Positions 7,733 to 17,913 of a stretch of DNA of 64,000 nt are shown piece by piece. The DNA is from Sphingobium cloacae (GTDB lineage: Bacteria > Pseudomonadota > Alphaproteobacteria > Sphingomonadales > Sphingomonadaceae), in assembly GCF_002355855.1 (NCBI RefSeq), contig NZ_AP017655.1:2447501-2511500 (forward strand), in the 5' to 3' direction. Numbering within the stretch: the stretch's first letter is position 1; the number at the start of each line of letters is the position of its first letter. The notes under the pieces are model-generated. The model was given only the letters and a program-made list of their open reading frames with translations, was not told the DNA's origin and made no database searches. Both the position numbers and the translations under genes were made by a program.

Positions 7733-8171
7733 AAATCGTCAGGCAATTGTAAGAATCGGGTTCCAGCCATTCGCGCTAGAAGCCATGGACTTGCGCCCAG
7801 CCTCGGCAACGCTTGAGATTCCGGTGCATGAGTATCGGGCGCTGATTGACACCGGCGCTCAGCGCACCTGTCTCTCCAAAAGCGTCATCGCCCAAGAAAA
7901 TTTAAAGGCTCATGGAAAGCTGCCAATCCAGAACGTTCATGGGATCAAGCGCCACTATCTGTATTTGGTACAGATAGGCTTCTTCTGCGAACGGGTTGTT
8001 TCGTTGAACGATACGTTGGGCCAGTCAACTTACTATGGCACTCCCAATCCAACTGAGATCATCGACATCGCGGACAACCATCGCTTTGACGCCATCATCG
8101 GGATGGATTTTTTGAGCCTTTTCGGGTTCCAGATCGAACGGGACGGCAGTTTCTCAATTCGCCTCGATTAA
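7707..8171 (+). CDS. Retropepsin-like aspartic protease
   Basis: About 154 residues from the ATG at 7707, which overlaps the preceding stop; an upstream in-frame ATG at 7677 would add ten residues. The active-site motif is YRALIDTGAQRTCLS (DTGA flanked by hydrophobic residues) and the second conserved strand is DAIIGMDFLSLFGF, as in single-domain retroviral-type aspartyl proteases that act as dimers. No signal peptide or membrane segment is seen, so it is probably cytoplasmic. Its substrate is unknown. It forms a two-gene operon with the 86-residue protein. A second, two-domain, exported aspartyl protease is encoded at 13547-14512. Confidence 0.82.
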   Translation: MLVARGRIENRQAIVRIGFQPFALEAMDLRPASATLEIPVHEYRALIDTGAQRTCLSKSVIAQENLKAHGKLPIQNVHGIKRHYLYLVQIGFFCERVVSLNDTLGQSTYYGTPNPTEIIDIADNHRFDAIIGMDFLSLFGFQIERDGSFSIRLD

Positions 8172-8172
8172 T

Positions 8173-8511
8173 TCAATAGCTGGCCCCACGTTCATAGAGC
8201 AGGCGGCCATGCTCTCGGACGGCGGGCATCACCTTCTCATCGCTTTCGAGTGCAGGCCACATGTCCACGCGAACTGGCAGCACAAGCTCATCGGAGCTGA
8301 GGGCATCATCGTGGCGAAACATCCAATTGGCACCCTGTTCCCCAACAGAAGAACCATCCATCATAACCGCCAGATCAATGTCGCTGTCGGGGTGATGCTT
8401 CAGTTTCGCCCGCGAGCCGAATACATAGACCGCCGCGACCCTAGGTTGATGCGCCGCCCATTCTCGAATGCGGAAGCGCCAAGCGGCAGGAACGGCATCC
8501 TCAAACGTCAT
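8173..8511 (-). CDS. MNT-type nucleotidyltransferase domain protein
   Basis: 112 residues containing AVYVFGSRAKLKHHPDSDID, the GSxR...DxD signature of minimal nucleotidyltransferases (MNT). Such proteins are often antitoxins of HEPN/MNT pairs, where they AMPylate the HEPN toxin. No HEPN gene is directly adjacent; the HEPN-like gene at 6718-7338 lies about 0.8 kb away with the protease pair between. The ATG at 8509-8511 is preferred to an upstream TTG at 8523. It is convergent with the retropepsin gene, with a single base between the two stop codons. Confidence 0.78.
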   Translation of the reverse strand: MTFEDAVPAAWRFRIREWAAHQPRVAAVYVFGSRAKLKHHPDSDIDLAVMMDGSSVGEQGANWMFRHDDALSSDELVLPVRVDMWPALESDEKVMPAVREHGRLLYERGASY

Positions 8512-8624
8512 GATCGGGTCCAACGATGTCCACCTACATCTACGCCTAGCCGACGCGTTATTGGGGAGCCTTTTAGGGAACTAGTCGCCTAATCGGCGAA
8601 TTATTCAATTAAATCAAGAAAATA

Positions 8625-8716
8625 TGGCGGAGACGGAGGGATTCGAACCCTCGGTGCCCCATTCAGGGCACGACGGTTTAGCAAACCGCTGGTTTCAGCC
8701 ACTCACCCACGTCTCC
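8625..8716 (-). tRNA. tRNA-Ser (anticodon GCT)
   Basis: 92 nt including an encoded CCA (8625-8627 on the plus strand as TGG). The acceptor stem GGAGACG pairs with CGTCTCC, the anticodon loop TTTGCTAAA gives GCT, there is a long variable arm as expected for tRNA-Ser, and the T-arm reads GGGTTCGAATCCC. Its 3' end faces the IS/phage-rich region on the left, the classical arrangement of an integrase attachment site, although no integrase gene is visible in the window. Confidence 0.95.
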
Positions 8717-8944
8717 GCATCTTGCCCACCGCAAAAGCGGGCAGTGGCTTGGCTGGGACCGGGCTATAGCGATGGTCCCGCCCCATGGCAACGGCCATGT
8801 TTGCGATACCGACGATCGTCGGAACGCCTGCGATTCGTTCCGGCGCGGAATCGACTCAGGTGGCCGTTCGTTCATTGCCGTTTCAGCTTGGGTGCTGATA
8901 CTCTGCCGGATGGACAATTGCGGGAATGCGGGGAGCCTCAAGGC

Positions 8945-9745
8945 ATGATCGGGACTTTGGCGCGGGCTGCGGCCCGCTTTGCGCGCGGCGGCACGCTGGT
9001 CGCGGCGATCGCGGGCATGGCGCTGACGCCGCTGGCGGCGCAAGCGCAGGTGCGCACCGTCGACCCCAATACGGCTATCGATGCCGATCTCGCCCCGCCG
9101 CCCCCGGCCAGCCATGCGCCGACCGATCCGGGTGTGGACGCCACGGTGCCGGCGGATTCGGGCGTTTACAACGACCAGGCGGGCGGCAATGCCGCGTCGG
9201 CTTCCACCGCGACGGGCGCCGCCGTGTCGGCCGACACGCCGCCCGCAGCGCCGTCTCCCAGCGATTCCTATCAGGAAGACGACCTGATCGGCGCGGCCGA
9301 AGGCGTGTTCGGCAAGGGCGCCGAGGGCCTCGCCGGGATCATCGAGAAAATCCTGAAGGAACAGGGCCGCCCCAACGCCTATATCGCCGGACGCGAGGCG
9401 TCGGGCGCGCTGGTCGTCGGCCTGCGTTATGGATCGGGCACGCTCAATCACAAGATCGAGGGCAAGCGCGAAGTCTATTGGACGGGGCCGTCCATCGGGT
9501 TCGATGTCGGCGGCAATGCGGGCAACACCTTCGTTCTGGTCTATAATCTCTACGACACGCAGGATCTTTATCACCGCTACCCGGCGGCGGAGGGCACCGC
9601 CTATCTGGTCGGCGGCTTCAATGCCAGCTATCTGCGCTGGGGCAGCGTGGTGCTGATCCCGATCCGCATGGGCGTGGGATACCGGCTGGGCATCAATGCC
9701 GGTTACATGAAGTTCACGGAAAAGCGGAACTGGCTGCCCTTCTGA
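8945..9745 (+). CDS. DUF1134 (EipA-like) envelope protein
   Basis: 266 residues. The start MIGTLARAAARFARGGTLVA is followed by a signal peptide that probably ends LTPLAAQAQ. Next come a proline/alanine-rich low-complexity linker (residues about 30-105) and then the conserved DUF1134 domain: YIAGREASGALVVGLRYGSG, FDVGGNAGNTFVLVYNLYD, and the C-terminal GYMKFTEKRNWLPF. The Brucella relative EipA is a periplasmic protein needed for envelope integrity; the same role here is an inference. The open frame continues upstream across the tRNA, so the ATG at 8945 in front of the signal peptide is chosen as start. Confidence 0.85.
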   Translation: MIGTLARAAARFARGGTLVAAIAGMALTPLAAQAQVRTVDPNTAIDADLAPPPPASHAPTDPGVDATVPADSGVYNDQAGGNAASASTATGAAVSADTPPAAPSPSDSYQEDDLIGAAEGVFGKGAEGLAGIIEKILKEQGRPNAYIAGREASGALVVGLRYGSGTLNHKIEGKREVYWTGPSIGFDVGGNAGNTFVLVYNLYDTQDLYHRYPAAEGTAYLVGGFNASYLRWGSVVLIPIRMGVGYRLGINAGYMKFTEKRNWLPF

Positions 9746-9748
9746 GCT

Positions 9749-10831
9749 TCAAAGGGCGAGGGCGAGTTGATCGCCCTCTTCCGCATCGCCTTCCAGATTA
9801 TGCACGCCCAACCCCAACAGGCGCGCGCCCATGCGGAGCGGCAGTTGCGCGCGCAGCAACGCGCGCCCGGTTTCCGCCAGCAGTTCCGCCGAACGCACGG
9901 GTGCGGGGAAGCTGCGGGACCGGGTGATGATGCGGAAATCGGCAAACTTGACCTTGAGCACCACGGTCCGGCCATAGCCGCCGGACTTTTCGATCCGGGT
10001 CCAGAGATTGGCCGCGATCCTTTCCACCTCCTCGACCAACCGCTGCTCCGCCGTCAGATCATCGAAGAAAGTGTCCTCGACGCTGACGGACTTGCGCGCC
10101 TGCCGTTCGCGGACGGGGCGGTCGTCCTGTCCCCGCGCGGCCCGATAATAGAATGAAGCGGCGCTGCCGAAATGCGCCTGGAGGAAGGCCAGGTCGCGCG
10201 CGCGCAGGTCCGCGCCCGTCTCTATGCCCAGCGCCTGCATCCGCCGCGCGGTGACCGGGCCGACGCCGTGAATCCGGCGGACGGGCATCCTGGCGATGAA
10301 AGCTTCCCCCTCCTGCGGGCGCACGACGCACAGGCCATCGGGCTTGTTCTGGTCGGAGGCGAGCTTGGCGATCAGCTTGTTGTAGGACACGCCCGCCGAA
10401 GCGGTGAGGCCGGTTTCCTCGCGGATCAGGCGGCGGATTTCCTCCGCGACGCGGGTGGCCGAAGCGATGTCCGCCTTGTTTTCCGTCACGTCCAGATAGG
10501 CTTCGTCGAGCGAAAGCGGCTGGACGATGTCGGTAAAGCGCGAGAATATCTCCCGCACCTGCGCGGAAACGGCGCGATAGGCGTCGAAACGAGGCTTCAC
10601 GAAGATGAGGTCGGGGCACAGCCGCCGCGCCCGCGCGCCGGGCATGGCCGACCGGACGCCGAAGGGCCGCGCTTCATAGCTGGCCGTCGCCACCACGCCA
10701 CGCGGGCCGCCGCCGCCCACCGCGATCGCCTTGCCCCGAAGCGCCGGATCGTCGCGCTGCTCGACCGACGCGTAAAAGGCGTCCATGTCGATATGGATGA
10801 TCTTGCGCGGCGGGGGCGGCGGGGATTCCAT
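9749..10831 (-). CDS. dinB: DNA polymerase IV (Y family)
   Basis: 360 residues, full length. Catalytic motifs of Y-family translesion polymerases are visible: [16 protein letters not shown] (first metal-binding Asp) near residue 15 and [15 protein letters not shown] (Asp-Glu pair) near 110. A helix-hairpin-helix region ([20 protein letters not shown]) and a little-finger domain ([14 protein letters not shown] onward) follow. It carries out error-prone bypass synthesis at lesions. It is convergent with the DUF1134 gene, only 3 bp apart, and divergent from msrB. No clear LexA box was found upstream. Confidence 0.95.
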   Translation of the reverse strand: MESPPPPPRKIIHIDMDAFYASVEQRDDPALRGKAIAVGGGGPRGVVATASYEARPFGVRSAMPGARARRLCPDLIFVKPRFDAYRAVSAQVREIFSRFTDIVQPLSLDEAYLDVTENKADIASATRVAEEIRRLIREETGLTASAGVSYNKLIAKLASDQNKPDGLCVVRPQEGEAFIARMPVRRIHGVGPVTARRMQALGIETGADLRARDLAFLQAHFGSAASFYYRAARGQDDRPVRERQARKSVSVEDTFFDDLTAEQRLVEEVERIAANLWTRIEKSGGYGRTVVLKVKFADFRIITRSRSFPAPVRSAELLAETGRALLRAQLPLRMGARLLGLGVHNLEGDAEEGDQLALAL

Positions 10832-10933
10832 GACGCGGCCTTATGCCATGCCCGGAACGAAAGGGAAACGGCGTCAGTCCGCAACAGTGAAGGCAGGCTT
10901 GCGCCAGCGAGGTCCGCAAGCCATACTGCAGGC

Positions 10934-11338
10934 ATGGAAAAGCTCAACCTGACCGAGGACGAATGGCGCGATCGTCTTTCGCCCGAACAATATCATGTCT
11001 TGCGGGAAGGCGGCACGGAACGGGCCTTCACCGGCAAATATAACAGCAACAAGGCCGATGGCGTCTATTATTGCGCGGGCTGCGGGGCGGAACTGTTCGA
11101 TTCCGACGAGAAATATGACAGCGGATCGGGCTGGCCCAGCTTCACCGCGCCGGTGGACATCGATGCGGTCGACGAACTGCGCGACAGCAGCCATGGCATG
11201 ATGCGCACCGAAGTGCGCTGCGCGAAATGCGAGGGCCATCTGGGCCATGTCTTTCCCGATGGACCAGGCGTGAACGGCCTGCGCTATTGCATGAACAGCG
11301 CGTCGCTGGACTTCAAGTCGCGCGATGAGGCGCGATAA
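10934..11338 (+). CDS. msrB: Peptide-methionine (R)-S-oxide reductase MsrB
   Basis: 134 residues from the ATG at 10934, starting [20 protein letters not shown]. It repairs methionine-R-sulfoxide in proteins. Two zinc-binding CxxC pairs are seen ([11 protein letters not shown] and [14 protein letters not shown]), with GSGWPSF and the catalytic Cys in [12 protein letters not shown]. It has no signal peptide, so it is cytoplasmic. A much longer upstream open frame exists but is antisense to dinB, so the ATG at the family start is used. Confidence 0.93.
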   Translation: MEKLNLTEDEWRDRLSPEQYHVLREGGTERAFTGKYNSNKADGVYYCAGCGAELFDSDEKYDSGSGWPSFTAPVDIDAVDELRDSSHGMMRTEVRCAKCEGHLGHVFPDGPGVNGLRYCMNSASLDFKSRDEAR

Positions 11339-11458
11339 CCATTCATCGCGGGTAAAGCCGCGATCCTCTTGAGACCGGCAGGGTTTTTTTGGGGGCCGAC
11401 GCCGGATTTGCGCTGGTCCCTTTTTCCATAAGCGCGTATCCGGGGCGGCACGGACATC

Positions 11459-13540
11459 ATGGCAAGATCGGGCAAGAGCAAGGAACCGCCGGGCACGGCA
11501 AGGCTGTGGCTGATGCGGGGCCTCAAGGCGGGCCTGATCGCGCTGGTGGCGGGACTCGTCGCGATCGTCGTGGCGGTGGTTGTCGCCATGCAATCGCTGC
11601 CGGATTATAGCAGCCTCAAATCCTCGCCCAACGGCCAGATGATCCGCGTCCATGCGGCGGACGGCAGCGTGATCGTGTCGCTGGGGCCGAGTTTCGGCCG
11701 CTGGTTGTCCTATGACCAGATCCCGCAGGTGATGGTCGATGCCATGGTGTCGACCGAGGACAGGCGTTATTATCTGCATCCCGGCGTCGACCCCATCGGC
11801 ATGGCCCGCGCGGCCTGGGTCGCGCTGGAGAACCGGGGCAAGGGTCGCCGCTTGCAGGGCGCCTCCACCATCACCCAGCAGGTAACGCGCAATATCTTCC
11901 TCAACAACAGCTATAGCTGGGGGCGGAAGGTCCGCGAAATGGTGCTGGCGCTGGCGCTGGAGCGCAAATTCTCCAAGCGGCAGATATTGGAACTCTATCT
12001 CAACAAGGTCTATTTCGGCGGGGGTGCCTATGGCATCGACGCGGCGAGCCGGAAATTCTTCGGCCATCCCGCCGATGATCTGAGCCTGCCCGAAGCCGCG
12101 ATCATCGCTGGTCTGGTGAAAGCGCCGTCCAGCTATTCCCCCACCGCCGATGCGGAGGCCGCCATCGGCCGCGCGGGCGTGGTGCTGGAACTGATGCAGG
12201 ACAATGGGAAGATCAGCGCCGCGGAGCGGGCCAACGCCCATCTTCAGGACGTGAAGATGGCCCCGGAGCCGCCGCAGAACAGCGTGCGCTATTTCACCGA
12301 CTGGGCGTTGCCGCAGCTCGATACGCTCATCAACGAACCGAATGAGCCGCTGGAGGTCTACACCACCATCGACCTCGGCATGCAGCGCGCCGCGACTGCC
12401 GCGATCATGGCCAATGTCCCCAAGGGGTCGCAGGGCGCGCTCGTCTCGCTCGATCGCGACGGAGCGGTGCGGGCGATGGTCGGCGGCCTCGACTATGTGA
12501 CCTCCAACTATAACCGCGCGACCACCGCGACGCGCCAGCCGGGCTCGGCATGGAAGCTCTTCGTCTACATGGCGGCGCTGGAGGCGGGCTATACGCCCGA
12601 CACGGGCGTCACGGACGAGCCGGTGACGATCAACGGCTGGTCCCCGCGCAACAGCAACGGTCGCTTTTCAGGCGATATCGATGTGCGCACCGCATTCGCC
12701 TATTCGGTGAACACCGTCGCGGCCAAGCTGGGCGTGGAGGTCGGTTTCCCCACCATCGCCGACATGGCGCGCCGCTTCGGCATCTCGACGCCCATCAACA
12801 CCCATCCCTCGATGGTGCTGGGGACGTCGGACGTGCGCCTGATCGACATGACGCGCGCCTTCGCCTCGGTCGCGCGCAAGGGGATCGCGGTCGCGCCCTA
12901 TGGCATCACCAAGGTGACGACGGCGGACGGGCGCGTCCTCTACGAGCATCAGGACGACACCAGCCGCGTGCTGGTCGCGCCATGGGTCGCGGCGGGGATG
13001 ACCGACCTCATGCAGACGGCAGTTTCCACCGGCACCGGCAAGGCTGCGCAGATCGGGCGGCCCGTCGCGGGCAAGACCGGCACCACCAGCAGTAACAAGG
13101 ACGGCTGGTTCCTCGGCTTTTCCAGCGGGATCACCACGGGCGTCTGGATGGGCCGCGACGATGCGCGGGCGGTGGGCGGATTGCAGGGCGGGCGGGCGCC
13201 CGCCCGCGCCTTCGCCGACTTCATGAAGGTCGCGGTCGCCAAGCGGCCCGTGGAGAATTTCGACACGCAGGTGACATTGCCCGAATGGCAGTTGGAGCCT
13301 GACGAGGAAGCCTATTATGGCCAGCCCGACAATGGAATGGAGGGAGGCATGATGGTCGATGAAAACGGCCTGCCGCTGGAGCATGCCCGGCCCGAAGAAC
13401 CGCAGTCGGGCGATCCGCACCCCGATGCCCAGCCCGATCCGGCCGACCGTCCCGCGCCGCAGCGGCTGGACCAGCAATGGATCGACCAGGTGCTGGGCCG
13501 CGACCGCCAGAGGCCCGCGCAGCAGCGGCCCAATCCCTAG
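11459..13540 (+). CDS. Penicillin-binding protein 1A family (glycosyltransferase and transpeptidase)
   Basis: 693 residues, a bifunctional peptidoglycan synthase. A short cytoplasmic tail is followed by one membrane segment (residues about 22-44). The GT51 glycosyltransferase domain shows STEDRRYYLHPGVD (catalytic Glu) and GASTITQQVTRN. The transpeptidase domain carries the SxxK motif in RQPGSAWKLFV (Ser about residue 362), SVN (about 415) and KTGT (about 537). The C terminus is a Pro/Gln/Asp-rich tail. It acts in the periplasm in cell-wall growth. A GC hairpin followed by a T-run (near 11360-11390) lies between msrB and this gene and may end msrB transcription. Confidence 0.92.
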   Translation: MARSGKSKEPPGTARLWLMRGLKAGLIALVAGLVAIVVAVVVAMQSLPDYSSLKSSPNGQMIRVHAADGSVIVSLGPSFGRWLSYDQIPQVMVDAMVSTEDRRYYLHPGVDPIGMARAAWVALENRGKGRRLQGASTITQQVTRNIFLNNSYSWGRKVREMVLALALERKFSKRQILELYLNKVYFGGGAYGIDAASRKFFGHPADDLSLPEAAIIAGLVKAPSSYSPTADAEAAIGRAGVVLELMQDNGKISAAERANAHLQDVKMAPEPPQNSVRYFTDWALPQLDTLINEPNEPLEVYTTIDLGMQRAATAAIMANVPKGSQGALVSLDRDGAVRAMVGGLDYVTSNYNRATTATRQPGSAWKLFVYMAALEAGYTPDTGVTDEPVTINGWSPRNSNGRFSGDIDVRTAFAYSVNTVAAKLGVEVGFPTIADMARRFGISTPINTHPSMVLGTSDVRLIDMTRAFASVARKGIAVAPYGITKVTTADGRVLYEHQDDTSRVLVAPWVAAGMTDLMQTAVSTGTGKAAQIGRPVAGKTGTTSSNKDGWFLGFSSGITTGVWMGRDDARAVGGLQGGRAPARAFADFMKVAVAKRPVENFDTQVTLPEWQLEPDEEAYYGQPDNGMEGGMMVDENGLPLEHARPEEPQSGDPHPDAQPDPADRPAPQRLDQQWIDQVLGRDRQRPAQQRPNP

Positions 13541-13546
13541 CGCGCG

Positions 13547-14512
13547 TCAGCCGGCGGGCATGTCCGCCGCGGCGAAGCGCGCCCTTTCCAGGAAACCCAT
13601 GTCGGGCAGCAGGAAGTCCACCTTCCCCCGTCCGAAATCGATCGCAACCCGGTCGAAACCCTTGAGGGCGTTGATGCCCAGCAGCAGCGCGGGCTTGTCG
13701 GCCAGCCCCAGTTCCGCAAACGGGCTGGCGTCGGCGAACAGCACGGGCAGGTCACGCAGGGTGATCCGGCCCAGATGCACCTCGCGGATCTTGCCCACCC
13801 GCCCGACCAGCGTGCCGCCGGTGACGCTGGTGAGGGTCGCTTCCTCCAGCAGGGGCGCGCGTTTCTTGCGGATCAACTTGTCCATCAGCGCCATGTTGGC
13901 GACGCTGAAATTGGTGCCGGTATCCAGAACGATGTTCACCTTCATGCCGTTCACGTCGGAATCGAGGAGGATGAGCTGCCCATTCCTGCGCCGCGCTTCG
14001 ACGATGATCGTATCGGGATCGCGGGAATAGCGGCTTCGGCTTTCGCTGATCTCCATCCGGCCCGCCCGGAAATCGAGGATCACCCGCTTGGCTTGCAGGC
14101 TGTCGAGGCCGAGCAGTCCCGGCGCGCCCAGATGCCCGCCGTCGAGCACAGGCGCTTCGATGTCCCTGACCTGCGAATCACCGAAACCCAAGGCCGGCAG
14201 GGCGACCGTGCCGGTCACCAGCCGGTCCGTCATGCTGAGCACGGTGACGGGATGACGCAAAGGCAGCGCCAGCCGGTTGGCCAGTTCGCGGGAGATCACC
14301 GTGCGCTGCGATCCGGTATCGATGATGAAGTTCCACGGTCCCGCCCCGCCGATGTGGATCGGGATGGTGACACGATCCTCCGCCGGCGGCCCGGTGCGCA
14401 CCACGGCCGGTGGGCTAGTGGGGTCGAGCGAAGGCGCCTGCTGCGCGGCGAGGGGCGGGCAGGGCGTCCCCAGCATTGCCACCATGAAGAGCAGGCGGCG
14501 CATCATCCTCAT
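13547..14512 (-). CDS. Exported two-domain retropepsin-like aspartyl protease
   Basis: 321 residues. The N-terminal signal peptide MRMMRRLLFMVAMLGTPCPP ends near LAAQQ. Two aspartyl-protease half-domains are present, each with a DTG motif: FIIDTGSQRTVISREL (residues about 65-80) and NIVLDTGTNFSVANMAL (about 195-210). Each is followed by a conserved GLLGLDSL or LLLGINAL strand. This two-domain pattern fits the periplasmic aspartyl protease family common in sphingomonads and caulobacters. The substrate is unknown. It is convergent with the PBP1A gene and divergent from rho. Confidence 0.82.
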   Translation of the reverse strand: MRMMRRLLFMVAMLGTPCPPLAAQQAPSLDPTSPPAVVRTGPPAEDRVTIPIHIGGAGPWNFIIDTGSQRTVISRELANRLALPLRHPVTVLSMTDRLVTGTVALPALGFGDSQVRDIEAPVLDGGHLGAPGLLGLDSLQAKRVILDFRAGRMEISESRSRYSRDPDTIIVEARRRNGQLILLDSDVNGMKVNIVLDTGTNFSVANMALMDKLIRKKRAPLLEEATLTSVTGGTLVGRVGKIREVHLGRITLRDLPVLFADASPFAELGLADKPALLLGINALKGFDRVAIDFGRGKVDFLLPDMGFLERARFAAADMPAG

Positions 14513-14779
14513 CCTTTTCCGCTTTTGCCATCTTATATCATGACCGGGGCCGGACGGTCCATCGTCGCGAATGGCCGATCGCCGCTGGCTCGGTTCCGCC
14601 CGGAGCCGCGAATTTTCCTGGGCGAAAGGCCCTATGCCGCCTTGACGAGAACCGGGCGCGCCCGCTAAACGCGGCTTAATTCCACCCGCCCGTCCGGCGC
14701 GGGCTTCACCCGTCTATCCTGCCGGGCTTTCCCCTTATTTTTCCGTCATAACGACACTCTATCCATCGGACCGACTCGC
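14513..14779. promoter_or_regulatory. Divergent upstream region of the aspartyl protease gene and rho
   Basis: 267 bp without a gene. The last 80 bp, rich in T and pyrimidine runs before the rho ATG, must contain the rho leader. In several bacteria rho is autoregulated through its leader, but no specific attenuator structure can be claimed here. Nothing else recognisable is seen. Confidence 0.35.
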
Positions 14780-16036
<1,257 letters not shown>

Positions 16037-16152
16037 GGCGCGGGGCGGTTTGTGCGTTGGCGACAGCGCGCGGCCCGCTTCATTCCAATTGCCACGATTT
16101 CCGGTCCATGGGGGCTATCGGCCGGAAAGCGTCACAGGGGATTTAGGCAATC

Positions 16153-16872
16153 ATGCTCGATCTTTTCGTTACCGCTGCCTCCGCTGCCCAGGGTTTCGGT
16201 TCGCCGGCCGATATCTGGGGCCATATCGTCAATGACTTCAGCAATATAACGTCCCCGGCCGCGCTGGCCGCCTTCGGGCAGGTGTTGATGATCGACATCC
16301 TGCTGGCAGGCGACAATGCGATCGTCGTCGGCGCCCTGGCCGCGGGACTGCCCGTCGCCCAGCGGCAGAAGGTCATCATGATCGGCATCATCGCCGCGCT
16401 GGTGCTGCGCATCGGCTTTGCGCTGGTGGTGACGCAACTCATGCAGATCGTCGGCCTGATCCTGGCGGGCGGGCTGCTGCTGCTGTGGGTGAGCTGGAAG
16501 ATGTGGCGCGAACTGCATCCCAAGCGCGGCGCGGAAACGCCCGACGATCCCAGCGATGACGATATTTCCGGTCTGCGGCCTGCCAAGAGCTTTGCGGCCG
16601 CGGCATGGGCCGTCGCCGTGGCGGACGTGTCGATGAGCCTCGACAATGTGCTGGCGGTGGCGGGCGCGGCGCGGGATCATCCCGGCATCCTCATCATCGG
16701 CCTGATCCTGTCGGTCGCGCTGATGGGCGTGGCGGCGAACATCATCGCCAAATATATCGAGCGGTTCCGCTGGATCGCCTATGTCGGCCTGGCCGTCATC
16801 CTCTATGTCGCGGTCAAGATGATCTATGACGGCGTCGTCGATCAGCATGTCGGCATATTGACGCTGTTCTGA
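16153..16872 (+). CDS. TerC family integral membrane protein
   Basis: 239 residues with about seven hydrophobic segments. The two family signatures with paired acidic residues are present: MIDILLAGDNAIVVGALAAG (residues about 49-68) and VSMSLDNVLAVAGAARD (about 160-176). A charged cytoplasmic loop (RELHPKRGAETPDDPSDDD) separates the halves. TerC/YjbE/Alx proteins are linked to metal-ion (manganese) export and tellurite resistance; the substrate here is not shown. A strong bidirectional terminator follows 14 bp after the stop. Confidence 0.88.
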   Translation: MLDLFVTAASAAQGFGSPADIWGHIVNDFSNITSPAALAAFGQVLMIDILLAGDNAIVVGALAAGLPVAQRQKVIMIGIIAALVLRIGFALVVTQLMQIVGLILAGGLLLLWVSWKMWRELHPKRGAETPDDPSDDDISGLRPAKSFAAAAWAVAVADVSMSLDNVLAVAGAARDHPGILIIGLILSVALMGVAANIIAKYIERFRWIAYVGLAVILYVAVKMIYDGVVDQHVGILTLF

Positions 16873-16886
16873 TCGGCCGGAAACGG

Positions 16887-16933
16887 CACGAAAAAGGGGA
16901 CGGAACCGCGGCGGCTCCGTCCCCTTTTTCGTG
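16887..16933. terminator. Bidirectional rho-independent terminator
   Basis: A perfect 18-bp stem (16887-16904 with 16916-16933) and an 11-nt loop. The arm contains AAAAAGGGGACGGA and its complement, so both strands end in a U-run. It serves the convergent terC (plus) and quinone oxidoreductase (minus) genes. Confidence 0.95.
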
Positions 16934-16941
16934 GCCGCATG

Positions 16942-17913
16942 TCAGGGGATGAGGACTGTGGCTCCCGTCGTCCTGCGCCCTTCCAGCGCGCGATGCGCCT
17001 CCGCCGCATCGGCGAGGGCGAAACGCTGGCCGATGGACGCCCGCACCACGCCGCGCTCCATCCGGTCGAAAAGGCGCGCGGCGGCGGCAGCCAGTTCGTC
17101 CGCCGTCGCGATATAGTCGAACAGCGTGGGACGCGTCACATAGAGCGATCCCCCCTTGCTGAGATCGAGCAGGCTTACCGGCGGCACCGCGCCGGAGGCA
17201 TTGCCGTAGCTGACCATCAATCCGCGCCGCCGAACGCAGGCGAGGGAGGCTTCCCAACTGTCCCTGCCCACGCCGTCATAAACGACATCGACGCCTTTCC
17301 CATGAGTGAGATGGCGAACTGTCGCGGATAATGTCTCGAAGGGACCGTGGAGGCTGTGGTCCGCTTTCACGGTGGCGGCTTTTTCGGGCGAGCCGCAATG
17401 GGCGATGACGATGACGCCCTTGTCGCGCAGCCATGGGACCAGTACCGATCCCACGCCGCCCGCCGCCGCGTGGACCAGCGCGACCTGCCCGGCCTGCAAG
17501 GGCGCGCAATCCTCCGCCAGGAAACAGGCGGTCATGCCCTTGAGCATCATCGCCGCGGCTTCCTCGAAAGAGATCGCATCCGGCAGTTTGACCACCTGGC
17601 TGGCGGAGACGATGCGATGGGTGGCGTAGGCGCCGAGGCCTTGGGCGCAGGCGACCCGGTCTCCTATCGCCATATTGGTAACGCCCGCGCCCAGGGCGAC
17701 AACGCGGCCCGCCCCCTCCATGCCGAGCGGGACGGGGAGGGGGGAAGGGTAGAGGCCTGTGCGGTAATAGGTGTCGATGAAATTGAGGCCGACCGCTTCC
17801 TGCGCGATCAGCATTTCGCCTTCAGCCGGAGAGCCCGGATCGAAATCCTCGCGCTCCAGCACCTCCGGCCCGCCATGCCGACGGGCCACCATGCGCCAGG
17901 CCTTTCCGCCCAT
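16942..17913 (-). CDS. NADPH:quinone oxidoreductase (zeta-crystallin type)
   Basis: 323 residues, medium-chain dehydrogenase/reductase without the structural zinc cysteines. It has an N-terminal GroES-like domain (GLNFIDTYYRTGLYPSPLPV, then GMEGAGRVVALG) and a Rossmann domain with ALVHAAAGGVGSVLVPWLRD. It ends RRTTGATVLIP, as in Qor. It probably reduces quinones or related alkenals with NADPH. The start overlaps the stop of the upstream dienelactone hydrolase gene by one base (TGATG), so the two are co-transcribed. Confidence 0.9.
   Translation of the reverse strand: MGGKAWRMVARRHGGPEVLEREDFDPGSPAEGEMLIAQEAVGLNFIDTYYRTGLYPSPLPVPLGMEGAGRVVALGAGVTNMAIGDRVACAQGLGAYATHRIVSASQVVKLPDAISFEEAAAMMLKGMTACFLAEDCAPLQAGQVALVHAAAGGVGSVLVPWLRDKGVIVIAHCGSPEKAATVKADHSLHGPFETLSATVRHLTHGKGVDVVYDGVGRDSWEASLACVRRRGLMVSYGNASGAVPPVSLLDLSKGGSLYVTRPTLFDYIATADELAAAAARLFDRMERGVVRASIGQRFALADAAEAHRALEGRRTTGATVLIP

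Noticed and set aside
6718..8511. A HEPN/MNT toxin-antitoxin operon
   Set aside because: The two genes are separated by the protease cassette and do not form an operon; reported only as a possibility.
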